Of a stretch of 64,000 nucleotides of DNA, positions 51,877-60,093 are shown piece by piece (the first letter of the stretch is position 1; each line of letters begins with the position of its first letter). Origin of the DNA: an uncultured Alphaproteobacteria bacterium (GTDB taxonomy: Bacteria > Pseudomonadota > Alphaproteobacteria > Paracaedibacterales > CAITNM01); NCBI GenBank assembly GCA_903893805.1, contig CAITNM010000001.1, forward strand, positions 37,806 through 101,805, in the 5' to 3' direction. The translations under genes were made by a program, and so were the position numbers. The notes beneath the pieces were generated by a model. It made no database searches and was not told where the DNA came from. It saw only the letters and a list, made by a program, of their open reading frames with translations.

Positions 51877-52292
51877 TTAACGTAAAATTTCAAAATATAA
51901 GCTCCCCAAAATCCAATTATCCAAGCTGCAATAAATGGCAGATTTCGTTCTTGCTTAATTTTAAATAGCATAACAAGCGATATGGCAGTTATCAGACAGT
52001 ATGCAGGCAAGAACACAATTGAAAAATACCCAGCACCCAAACTGAATAGCGCAATATCAATAAGCTGAATACTATTTTTTCGAACCCGTTGATATATCCA
52101 CAAAATGCCAAATATGAAAAAGCTATGATGAGGGTAATGAGTATGTAATGCCAAAATAGTTACTGTAATAATAGCAAGAACAAGATTCACTTGTTTTGAT
52201 TTCCAGTCCTGCCACGCTAGAGAGAGACTCAAAGAAATTAGCGCAAAAAAAATATAGCGTTCCAAAAGCTTACGATTGCTCTCTTTTTGCAC
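51873..52292 (-). CDS. Small membrane protein, prepilin-peptidase-like
   Basis: 139 residues with about four or five membrane segments. The start SLAWQDWKSKQVNLVLAII resembles the first catalytic segment of A24 prepilin peptidases (where a D..x..I pattern holds the first Asp), and the end has FIAAWIIGFWGAYIL. The second catalytic Asp (GxGDxK) is not seen (GAGYFSI stands in its place). It may be a degenerate or specialised member, or an unrelated protein. It overlaps the DUF1289 gene by 23 bases, so the run tmk-DUF1289-this gene is coupled. Confidence 0.5.
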   Translation of the reverse strand: MQKESNRKLLERYIFFALISLSLSLAWQDWKSKQVNLVLAIITVTILALHTHYPHHSFFIFGILWIYQRVRKNSIQLIDIALFSLGAGYFSIVFLPAYCLITAISLVMLFKIKQERNLPFIAAWIIGFWGAYILKFYVN

Positions 52293-52464
52293 GAATTTTT
52301 ACCAGAATTTCGTCTAACCTGTCTTTTAATTTTGACTTTATATTTCGTTTTATTTCATCAGAAAAATTTGCCCAATGCTGTATTTCGTAGGCATTACGTC
52401 CGCAACCAATGCACGTGCTATCGGCATTAAGCGTGCAAATTCTTACGCAAGGAGATTGTTCCAA
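52270..52464 (-). CDS. DUF1289 protein (Cys-rich)
   Basis: 64 residues from a TTG at 52464 (LEQSPCVRICTLNADSTCIG...). The DUF1289 signature is SPCVRICTLNADSTCIGCGR followed by AYEIQHWANFSDEIKRNI, four Cys that probably bind an Fe-S cluster or zinc. The TTG is chosen because GGAG lies 7 bases upstream and it starts just before the motif; it overlaps the tmk stop by 22 bases. Function is unknown. DUF1289 genes are typical of proteobacteria. Confidence 0.8.
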   Translation of the reverse strand: MEQSPCVRICTLNADSTCIGCGRNAYEIQHWANFSDEIKRNIKSKLKDRLDEILVKIRAKREQS

Positions 52465-53093
52465 GGTAAAACTCCTTTTTCTTGCAAAATTTCCAAAATT
52501 TGACGGTGAATTGCATTTGGGTGAACATCTACTTGCAGAACAACACATCGGCTAGAGTTCTCTTTAGCGATTTCTAGAAAACCCAATCGAATTCGTTTGT
52601 GAAATTCAATGTCCATGGCTTCAAAGCGCCCTTCAACGACAACGTTGCCTTCCATGCGAGCAGTTGCTCGCTTGATTCCTTTATTAACATCAAGATCAAA
52701 AATAAAAGTAACGTCTGGCTCAACATCACCAACAATGTGTTGATACAATAACTGCAAGAATTCTCGACTAACCCCTCTGCCGTATCCTTGATATGCAACA
52801 GTTGAATCAGCAAACCTATCACATAGTACCCAGGCACCTCGATCAAGAGCTTTCTTAATTGTATTTTGCCAATGATCTGCCCGCGCTGCATACATTAACA
52901 ATACCTCACTCATCGTTGACCAGCGGTCAACAGAGCCAGTTACAAGCAAATTTCGAATGATCTCAGCTCCTGGACTTCCTCCAGGCTCACGGGTCAATAC
53001 AACATCGACATCATGCTTTTTTAGAATTTCAGCCAGTATTAAAGCTTGAGTGCTTTTTCCCGTGCCTTCTCCACCCTCAAAAGTAATAAACAT
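52443..53093 (-). CDS. tmk: Thymidylate kinase
   Basis: 216 residues. P-loop FITFEGGEGTGKSTQALILA (residues 2-21), DVVLTREPGGSPGAEIIRNL (DRx region), LLMYAARADHWQ, WVLCDRFADSTVAYQGYGRG and a LID-like region; all motifs normal. It phosphorylates dTMP to dTDP for DNA synthesis. It leads a coupled run (tmk-DUF1289-membrane protein). Confidence 0.95.
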   Translation of the reverse strand: MFITFEGGEGTGKSTQALILAEILKKHDVDVVLTREPGGSPGAEIIRNLLVTGSVDRWSTMSEVLLMYAARADHWQNTIKKALDRGAWVLCDRFADSTVAYQGYGRGVSREFLQLLYQHIVGDVEPDVTFIFDLDVNKGIKRATARMEGNVVVEGRFEAMDIEFHKRIRLGFLEIAKENSSRCVVLQVDVHPNAIHRQILEILQEKGVLPWNNLLA

Positions 53094-53264
53094 ATTTTCT
53101 CCGTCCTATAAACTGTATAGGTTTTGCCGATAATTTTCTAGAAGATTGAAAGTGTTGCCAACAAAGGTTCAGCATAAAGATGATAAATTAAAATCTCTCA
53201 TTAACTTTCTCTTAGTAATTTGCATGGCACAGTTGAATTGTACACAATAATCAACGAGGGCTGC

Positions 53265-53423
53265 ATGCTGCAATTTATCGCTATTTTAGGAATTTCAACA
53301 CTTTTATCAGTGGCAGCGTACAAAATTCAGCATGAAGAAATAAAAGAAACTAAAGGTTTGCTTCTAGGCTCAGATATTGCAGCAGTAGAATTAACCCAAA
53401 TAAATTACTTACTCGTTGACTGA
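53265..53423 (+). CDS. Possible small membrane protein
   Basis: 52 residues from the ATG at 53265 with GAGGG 5 bases upstream. One hydrophobic segment (LQFIAILGISTLLSVAAYKI), then a charged tail. Overlaps the end of the converging CNNM gene by 19 bases. Short and without a known family, but the SD is good. Confidence 0.4.
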   Translation: MLQFIAILGISTLLSVAAYKIQHEEIKETKGLLLGSDIAAVELTQINYLLVD

Positions 53424-54691
53424 GGTGTTTGAGGTAATGGTGGAGTAACCTTTACCAAGGTAATTTGATTACGTTGACGCCTCAAAATTTCAAATCGAAA
53501 ACCTCGCCAATTGAATATTTGACCAACCGTTGGTAGCACACGAAATTGAGTAATTAAAAGCCCAGCAATCGTTGCTGCAACATCATCAGGTAACTCCCAA
53601 TCAAATTGACGATTCAAATCACGAATTGTAACATTACCATAGATAACAAAACTGCCATCTGGCTGAGGGCGAACACCGCGCACGTTAACGTCGTGTTCAT
53701 CAGCAATGTCTCCTACAATTTCTTCCAAAACGTCTTCAAGAGTTACAATTCCCATAAGCGCGCCATATTCATCAACAACTAATGCGAAATGTTCGCGTCG
53801 CTGACGAAAGGCATGAAGCTGTTCTAAAAGATCAGTACTCTCTGGGGTGAACCAAGGTTTATGAGCAATATCAACAATATTTAAATCATCCAGTAACCCA
53901 GAATGAGCACGCACAGCGCGCAATAATGCTTTGGTATTAATAACACCGACTATATTATCAGAATTTCCTTGCCACAACGGTAATCGCGTAAAAGGACAAG
54001 CCAAAACTTGATCAACAATTTCTGTTGGTGAATCATCTGCATTGACCATGGTAACATTTTGACGGTGCACCATGATTTCAGAAACCTGCACTGTGCCCAA
54101 ATCCAAAATACTTTTTAACATAGCTTTTTCGTGGGGCGTATCTTGTCCAGGACCGTCGTGCATATCAATGGCGCCCCGAAGTTCTTCCATACTTGCATGC
54201 TGATCTTCAGGCTTCACTTTAAAGCCGAATGCTCTTAATAAAGCAGTGACAAAATATGATAAAGCCTTATTAATCGGCAAAAATAAATTGTAAAAAAAGC
54301 GAATTCCAGGTGCTGCAAACATTAAAAAACGAATAGTATCCTGAATCGCTAATGTTTTAGGAAGCATTTCAGCAAAAACTAATACAATAGTTCCTGTCAC
54401 AATGGATGCTCCAACAGCCGCAATGGTTGAGTTTTCTCCCATGAGATCAAACGATAAACTAGCTAAAACAGACGCAATGGCAGCATTTAATAGCGTGTTG
54501 TATGCCAAAACAGCGCTGACAACCATACTAAGATGTTGCTGCAAATCACGAATAATTTTTGCTGATTTATTACCTGCTTTTGCAAGTTGATGCAGCTTAG
54601 GACGAGAAGCAAAAGTGATTGCAGTTTCTGATGCGGAAAAAAAAGAAGATGCTAAGAGTAAAACAAAGAAAAGAACAAAAAGGGTGATCAT
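53405..54691 (-). CDS. CNNM/CorC-family membrane protein with CBS domains
   Basis: 428 residues. N-terminal CNNM transmembrane domain with three or four helices (LFVLFFVLLLASSFFSASET, the motif SETAITFASRPKLHQLAKAG, IASVLASLSFDLMGE, VLVFAEMLPKTLAIQ), two CBS domains (VSEIMVHRQNVTMVNADDSP; WQGNSDNIVGVINTKALLRA; and HFALVVDEYGALMGIVTLED, VLEEIVGDIADEHD) and a C-terminal CorC_HlyC domain (RDLNRQFDWELPDDVAATIA). Family members transport Mg2+/Co2+ or regulate such transport. It is on the same strand as and one base from a small secreted gene. Confidence 0.93.
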   Translation of the reverse strand: MITLFVLFFVLLLASSFFSASETAITFASRPKLHQLAKAGNKSAKIIRDLQQHLSMVVSAVLAYNTLLNAAIASVLASLSFDLMGENSTIAAVGASIVTGTIVLVFAEMLPKTLAIQDTIRFLMFAAPGIRFFYNLFLPINKALSYFVTALLRAFGFKVKPEDQHASMEELRGAIDMHDGPGQDTPHEKAMLKSILDLGTVQVSEIMVHRQNVTMVNADDSPTEIVDQVLACPFTRLPLWQGNSDNIVGVINTKALLRAVRAHSGLLDDLNIVDIAHKPWFTPESTDLLEQLHAFRQRREHFALVVDEYGALMGIVTLEDVLEEIVGDIADEHDVNVRGVRPQPDGSFVIYGNVTIRDLNRQFDWELPDDVAATIAGLLITQFRVLPTVGQIFNWRGFRFEILRRQRNQITLVKVTPPLPQTPQSTSK

Positions 54692-54692
54692 T

Positions 54693-55208
54693 TTAATGAC
54701 TACCTATAGCTGCTGGGAGCTCTTCATCGCTATGAGCATAACGAATTTTTGTATGTTCTAGAGATTGTCCATTGTTCTTTAATGACTCATCAGACCTTGG
54801 AATACGCTTCGCCGGACGATCACCACATAAGGTGCCCCACAAATTATCTGTGCGCTGCTCTCTGCAATATATTTCAAGTGGTTCAGGTTGATTACTATTC
54901 ATGATTGTTAAAAGTTTTTGTAAAACTTCCATATAATGAGCTATTTGATTTAAAATTTCTTCTTTTTTAGCATCTTGTTCATCACAAGAGTGTTGGTCCA
55001 AACCTTCTAGTAATTTTTTTGCGTCATCCACATATGTATCAAATAAAATACCCAATGAAGGAACAGTTTTTTTTGATTTTTTTTTCTGCACCAGATCTTG
55101 TAAATATTGCTGGCTCTCAATAACATACGCTTTTGGTTTTGAAGCAGGTACATGGCCATAAACCATAGCTAGCATCACAACAACACAGGATATTGTTTTG
55201 AAAAACAT
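54693..55208 (-). CDS. Secreted protein of unknown function
   Basis: 171 residues with a signal peptide (MFFKTISCVVVMLAMVYGHV). The body is helical and Lys/Gln-rich (QQYLQDLVQKKKSKKTVPSL), with four Cys (DQHSCDEQD, IYCREQ, GTLCGD) and a basic/acidic C-terminus. No known domain. Lies one base from the start of the CNNM gene and is probably co-transcribed with it. Confidence 0.55.
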   Translation of the reverse strand: MFFKTISCVVVMLAMVYGHVPASKPKAYVIESQQYLQDLVQKKKSKKTVPSLGILFDTYVDDAKKLLEGLDQHSCDEQDAKKEEILNQIAHYMEVLQKLLTIMNSNQPEPLEIYCREQRTDNLWGTLCGDRPAKRIPRSDESLKNNGQSLEHTKIRYAHSDEELPAAIGSH

Positions 55209-55239
55209 GCCCTTCTCCTACTCTAAAGGGTTGCTTTAG

Positions 55240-55845
55240 CTATACAGATTTTAAAACGTAATAGTTCGGATACTTTGCCCGAATAAAATCGCTCATTGCC
55301 TGAATAACACGATCAACCGTAGCATTAGTTGGCTCATCTAACGTTTGAACATGAACATCAGCTTCTTCAAATATTGGATAACGTTCCGCAATTAATTTGT
55401 CCAAGACTTCTCTGTGATTTGAGTCAGTAAACATAGGACGATCAGTACGTCTTGAAACTCTTGCAACCAATGTTTCCACATCTGCCTTTAGCCAAACAGA
55501 AATCGCTTTTTCCTTAACGATTTTTCTTGTCAAATCATAAGTAAAAGAACCACCACCTGTTGCTAATACATGTGTGGGTTGGTCGAGCAAACGCTTAATA
55601 ACCCTTTGCTCGCCATCAAGAAAAGATTGCTCGCCAAAAATTTCATAAATTTCTTTGATAGGGTAACCAGCAGCCTGTTCAACTTCAATGTCTGAATCAA
55701 AAAAAGATAGCTCTAACCTGTTTGCAAGACGCTTCCCTATACTTGTTTTTCCACTACCCATTAACCCAACTAAAACAATTGTTTTTGGGGGCATAAAGCT
55801 CACCGTTATATGTGAGCGATTGGCTTGGCTGAAATCGTCTCTCAT
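55240..55845 (-). CDS. aroK: Shikimate kinase
   Basis: 201 residues as read from 55845; the catalytic domain begins at an internal ATG (55794, MPPKTIVLVGLMGSGKTSIG), and a start there gives the usual 184 residues, so the longer N-terminus is uncertain. Motifs: Walker A GLMGSGKTS, FDSDIEVEQAAGYPIKEIYE, HVLATGGGSFTYDLTRKIV (shikimate-binding GGG) and VSRRTDRPMFTD (LID). It phosphorylates shikimate in aromatic amino-acid synthesis. The 3' end is 31 bases from the next gene downstream. Confidence 0.93.
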   Translation of the reverse strand: MRDDFSQANRSHITVSFMPPKTIVLVGLMGSGKTSIGKRLANRLELSFFDSDIEVEQAAGYPIKEIYEIFGEQSFLDGEQRVIKRLLDQPTHVLATGGGSFTYDLTRKIVKEKAISVWLKADVETLVARVSRRTDRPMFTDSNHREVLDKLIAERYPIFEEADVHVQTLDEPTNATVDRVIQAMSDFIRAKYPNYYVLKSV

Positions 55846-55927
55846 GAACCTACTATAACCATCATTTCTAAGTTAAATACAATATCTGAAACCTATAAGG
55901 CTTCGGCATACTATACCCAAAGTACGC

Positions 55928-58231
55928 CTAAGATACAAGTATTTCTCTCTTACCTTGGTGATTAGCAGCACTTACAATTCCTTGTTTTTCCATCTGCTCA
56001 ACAATGCGTGCAGCCTTGTTATACCCTATTTGAAAGTGACGCTGAATAAAACTTGTTGAAATTTTATTTTCCCGTTTAATCAATTCTACTGCTTGAGAAA
56101 ACATAGAATCACCCGCATCAGCTACCTCACCAGACATAGAAAACATATCTTCGGTGTCAGTGGTAACATCATCAACATAGGTTGGCTCCCCCTGTTCTTT
56201 CAAAAAGGCAACCACCGATTCAACCTCGGTGTCTTTCATGAATGGTCCATGGACACGAATAACACGTCCTGCACCACTCATATACAGCATATCACCCTGC
56301 CCCAGAAGCTGTTCTGCTCCTTGCTCACCCAAAATTGTCCGACTATCAATTTTAGAAGTAACCTGGAAACTAATTCGGGTTGGAAAGTTAGCTTTTATAG
56401 TGCCGGTAATTACATCAACTGATGGGCGCTGCGTTGCCATAATTAAATGAAGCCCTGCAGCACGAGCCATTTGCGCCAATCGCTGAACAGCTGATTCAAC
56501 TTCCTTACCTGCAACGATCATTAAATCAGCCATCTCATCAATAACCACAATTATGTAAGGTAGAGGTTTTAGATCAAGAACCTGATTTTCGAAAATTGCT
56601 TGGCCCGTATCGGGATCAAAACCGGTTTGAACTCGCCTTGCAATAATTTCCCCTTTTGCTTTTGCTTCTTTCAGCCGCGTATTGTACCCCTCAATGTTCC
56701 GCACCCCAAGCCTTGCCATATTGCGATAGCGTGTTTCCATTTCCTTAACTGCCCACTTCAAAGCTACGATTGCTTTTTTAGGCTCGGTAACCACGGGCGT
56801 TAGTAAATGTGGAATATCGTTATAAACAGAAAGTTCTAACATTTTAGGGTCAATCATAATAAAGCGACACTCATCAGGAGACAGCCTAAATAAGATAGAT
56901 AAAATCATCGCGTTAACAGAAACTGATTTACCCGATCCAGTCGTTCCTGCCACTAAAAGATGGGGCATTTTTGCTAAGTCAACAATAACAGGAACGCCCA
57001 CAATATCCTGCCCCAAAACCAATGGCAGTAAAGCTGTTGTATTTTTAAATTCATTTTGCAGCAGCAGGTCACGCATATACACAGTCTGCCGCTTATGATT
57101 AGGCAACTCTATTCCAATAACATTCTGCCCTGGAACAGTAGCAATACGAGCAGAAATAGCACTCATGGACCTTGCTATATCATCGGCCAAACCAATAACC
57201 CTAGCGGTTTTAATTCCCGCTGCAGGCTTGAGCTCGTACATAGTAACAACAGGTCCAGAACGAATACTTGTAATTTCTCCGTTAATACCAAATTCTTGCA
57301 ATACTTCCATAAGTAATTTTGCTTGTTGCTGCAATTCTTGAGAATCAACTACAAGTTTGCGCTGCTGTGTATCATCAAGTAATTCAACGGGAGGATAGAC
57401 ATAACCATCTTCCCGAGCAGATGTTGTTTTATGAAGCTTCTTAATAAAGTCTTGTGGCCTTTTTTTATTTACATCACCCTGCTCTTGCACAACATTTTCA
57501 ATATCGCCACGCTCTTCTGGTAAAAATTCATTTGCATAGTCAATCGAAAGCTCCACACTTGACTCACGGCCTTCTTTTTTACTTGCCCTCAAAAAAGTGG
57601 GGCGTTGGAATATATACTCATTTGGTGCTGTAAACACGCTTCTAATCCAGCTTCCACTGGTTTTCAAAAACACGTTTATGCTTTTAACATGCTCTTCCGT
57701 AATACCTAATCCAAAAATAGTACAAAAGAATCCACAAAGCCCCATTACAAACACAAACTCTCCGATCCACTCCTTCATTTGATAGGCATCAAGCAGATTT
57801 TCTAAACTTTTAAGAGCAACCAATCCCAGCGCACCACCTAAAGGCTTACCGCCATTAGTCCAAAAAATCTGATAATAAGTGAAAGCAATAAGTAATTGCA
57901 AAATTCCCAAACTTAGAAGAATAAAGGAATTAGAAAGAGGACGGTTAAAATAGCTCATCGCCGCACGAAGAGCACATAAAGCTAAAATAAAGGGAATAGC
58001 ATAGGCAAAAATTCCAAAAAACTGACAACACGTATCAGCAAAATACGCACCACCCCATCCCAACCAATTCTTAGTCAGTTGAGGCGTAGAAGCATTAACA
58101 GAATTATCAAAGACCGAATGACTTTTAATTGCTAAAAATGACAACAATGCAGCTGCTGACATAATAAAAATATACAAATCCTTTAGGCTTAAAAATAATC
58201 CATGGACAAAACTTTGGGGAAATATACGCAT
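55928..58231 (-). CDS. ftsK: DNA translocase FtsK
   Basis: 767 residues, the shorter (SpoIIIE/FtsK-like) size class without the long linker. Four membrane segments in the first 180 residues (for example LYIFIMSAAALLSFLAI, FAYAIPFILALCALRAAM). Motor: Walker A VAGTTGSGKSVSVNAMILS (about residue 430), Walker B YIIVVIDEMADLM, and MATQRPSVDVITGTIKANFP. A C-terminal gamma winged helix (VELIKRENKISTSFIQRHFQ) reads KOPS sites. It pumps chromosome termini through the division septum. A 1-gene unit preceded by about 75 bases. Confidence 0.95.
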   Translation of the reverse strand: MRIFPQSFVHGLFLSLKDLYIFIMSAAALLSFLAIKSHSVFDNSVNASTPQLTKNWLGWGGAYFADTCCQFFGIFAYAIPFILALCALRAAMSYFNRPLSNSFILLSLGILQLLIAFTYYQIFWTNGGKPLGGALGLVALKSLENLLDAYQMKEWIGEFVFVMGLCGFFCTIFGLGITEEHVKSINVFLKTSGSWIRSVFTAPNEYIFQRPTFLRASKKEGRESSVELSIDYANEFLPEERGDIENVVQEQGDVNKKRPQDFIKKLHKTTSAREDGYVYPPVELLDDTQQRKLVVDSQELQQQAKLLMEVLQEFGINGEITSIRSGPVVTMYELKPAAGIKTARVIGLADDIARSMSAISARIATVPGQNVIGIELPNHKRQTVYMRDLLLQNEFKNTTALLPLVLGQDIVGVPVIVDLAKMPHLLVAGTTGSGKSVSVNAMILSILFRLSPDECRFIMIDPKMLELSVYNDIPHLLTPVVTEPKKAIVALKWAVKEMETRYRNMARLGVRNIEGYNTRLKEAKAKGEIIARRVQTGFDPDTGQAIFENQVLDLKPLPYIIVVIDEMADLMIVAGKEVESAVQRLAQMARAAGLHLIMATQRPSVDVITGTIKANFPTRISFQVTSKIDSRTILGEQGAEQLLGQGDMLYMSGAGRVIRVHGPFMKDTEVESVVAFLKEQGEPTYVDDVTTDTEDMFSMSGEVADAGDSMFSQAVELIKRENKISTSFIQRHFQIGYNKAARIVEQMEKQGIVSAANHQGKREILVS

Positions 58232-58308
58232 AATTAAATAAAATTCAAATAATCGTCACCTTAGCACAAGAAAAGCTAAGTTTAAATTTTGAAATTAAAA
58301 ATTATTTT

Positions 58309-59976
58309 TTAGGCACCTTTAGATGAATCATTCGTTGAATTGCCTGTCTCATCTGTTTTTTTGACAATATCATCTAATAAACTTTTCTTTTTTTTCTTAG
58401 TGTTGCCGGATTCAGCAGGATCTGAACTCGAGGTGTCTCCGCTTGCTGCGTCACCTGAGGAACTATCCGCAGAATCACCACTACTCGCTGCGCTATCTCC
58501 TGCTGCACCGCCTGAATCTCCACCACCTGAAACAGCATCTGAACTCGAGGCACTGCTAGCTGCACTATCACCTGCTGCATCACCCAAGGAATTGCTCGCA
58601 GAATCACTACTAGCTGCATCACCGCCTGAATCTCCACCACCTGAGGCAGTATCTGAACTCGAGGTGTCTCCGCCTGCTGCATCACCCGAGGAACTATCCG
58701 CAGAATCACTACTACTCGCTGCGCTATCTCCTGCTGCACCGCCTGAATCTCCACCACCTGAAGCAGCATCTGCACTCGAGGTGTCTCCACCTGCTGCGTC
58801 ACCTGAGAAACTATCCGCAGAATCACTACTACTCGCTGCATCACCTCCTGCTGCGTCACCTCCTGTTGCATCATCCGAGGAACCGTCCGCAGAATCACTA
58901 CTACTCGCTGCGCTATCTGTTCCTTTTTTTTTCAATCCTCCAAAAAGTGCAGCTCCCAAACTACTATTAGACATACCGGCTATAAGTTTTTCAGCCTTAC
59001 TTGCTTGATCAACTCTTTTTGGATCAATTCCAAGCAAGCTCATAGCTGATTGTGTTAAGGCTTCTTTATCACCACCAGCCAACGCTTTTACTGCACTCAA
59101 GGCATGCTCTCCATCCGGTAGTAAAGACCCTTCTACGTCATCTTCTGGGGCATCATCTGACGAATCCGATGCACCCTCTTGAGAATCATCATCAGGATTA
59201 TCTTTCTCTAAATCATCCTCACTGGAAGTATCGTCACTTTCTTCATTTGTCTGGGTCTGCGCATCGGAATGAGAACCATGTTCGCTTTGCTCCTCCCCAT
59301 CTTCATTTCCTTTTGTCTCATTATCTTCTTGATCATCATCTTCACCCTCTTCTTGTTCAGACTGCTCTTCTTCGTCTTCAGAGGGACTATTACTATAAAT
59401 ATGCACGTCAATTTTTGGATTAAGAGTGTAATCCATGGTGGCCATGTCCTTACCTTCTAAACGACCATCTGTTCCGTATTTATAAAGTGTGTTGTTGTAC
59501 TTAGTAATTTTTAATTCAACCAATAGCCAATCCAACATTGGCTCTAATTGCTGCACATAGCATTGCTCATATTCAATTTCTTGAAGTTTACCAATTACAC
59601 CGTTCATTTCTGCAATGTTAACAATTGTGATTTTATTAATTGGGCTTGATTTGTAGATATGACTTTCCAACTTAGTTTGCAGATTGCCCCTTGGAATATA
59701 TAAAATAACGTGGCTATGACGTAGTGTATTAGATGACAAAACATCAGTCTTTGCAGCCATATTTGTGCCGCGAGAAGTTCGTGCATAAAACCCACGAAGT
59801 GTACAGTGATCTTCAAATCCATGAATAGCTGATTCCGTATAGTCAAGAATTTTAGCCACCCAACTAGGCATTTGGTTAGGTGGAGCAGCACCAGATGTAC
59901 TGACACCAGAATCCATTGGAATCAAGCGATCAAAGGCTTGCATGAATTCTATAAGATTTGATTTAGAGTCTGCCAA
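58309..59976 (-). CDS. Protein with acidic linker and Ser/Asp/Ala/Gly repeat tail
   Basis: 555 residues in three parts. Residues 1-200 are a folded domain of unknown family (LRGFYARTSRGTNMAAKTDV, SHVILYIPRGNLQTKLESHI, YKSSPINKITIVNIAEMNG). Residues 200-285 are strongly acidic (SEDEEEQSEQEEGEDDDQED). After a short helical segment (KALAGGDKEALTQSAMSLLG) comes a tail of about 170 residues of imperfect repeats of the form 'DAASGGGDSGGAAGDSAASS / DSADSSSGDAAGGDTSS'. No signal peptide. The start is a TTG at 59976; an ATG at 59943 is the alternative; neither has a strong SD. Could be a secreted effector by a non-Sec route or a surface protein; the N-terminal domain matches nothing I recognise. Confidence 0.65.
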   Translation of the reverse strand: MADSKSNLIEFMQAFDRLIPMDSGVSTSGAAPPNQMPSWVAKILDYTESAIHGFEDHCTLRGFYARTSRGTNMAAKTDVLSSNTLRHSHVILYIPRGNLQTKLESHIYKSSPINKITIVNIAEMNGVIGKLQEIEYEQCYVQQLEPMLDWLLVELKITKYNNTLYKYGTDGRLEGKDMATMDYTLNPKIDVHIYSNSPSEDEEEQSEQEEGEDDDQEDNETKGNEDGEEQSEHGSHSDAQTQTNEESDDTSSEDDLEKDNPDDDSQEGASDSSDDAPEDDVEGSLLPDGEHALSAVKALAGGDKEALTQSAMSLLGIDPKRVDQASKAEKLIAGMSNSSLGAALFGGLKKKGTDSAASSSDSADGSSDDATGGDAAGGDAASSSDSADSFSGDAAGGDTSSADAASGGGDSGGAAGDSAASSSDSADSSSGDAAGGDTSSSDTASGGGDSGGDAASSDSASNSLGDAAGDSAASSASSSDAVSGGGDSGGAAGDSAASSGDSADSSSGDAASGDTSSSDPAESGNTKKKKKSLLDDIVKKTDETGNSTNDSSKGA

Positions 59977-60093
59977 AATATTTGAATTGTATTTTTCTTA
60001 AATTGTAGGGAAAATCTAAAAAAACTCAAAGCAATTAACGCATAATGCCTACAACTTCGTGACCTAGACCGCTAACAGACTATGGTTAATCCC

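Noticed and set aside
58340..59008. 222-codon plus-strand ORF rich in Pro/Ser/Glu/Ala
   Set aside because: It is the antisense shadow of the Ser/Asp/Ala/Gly repeat tail of the minus-strand gene.
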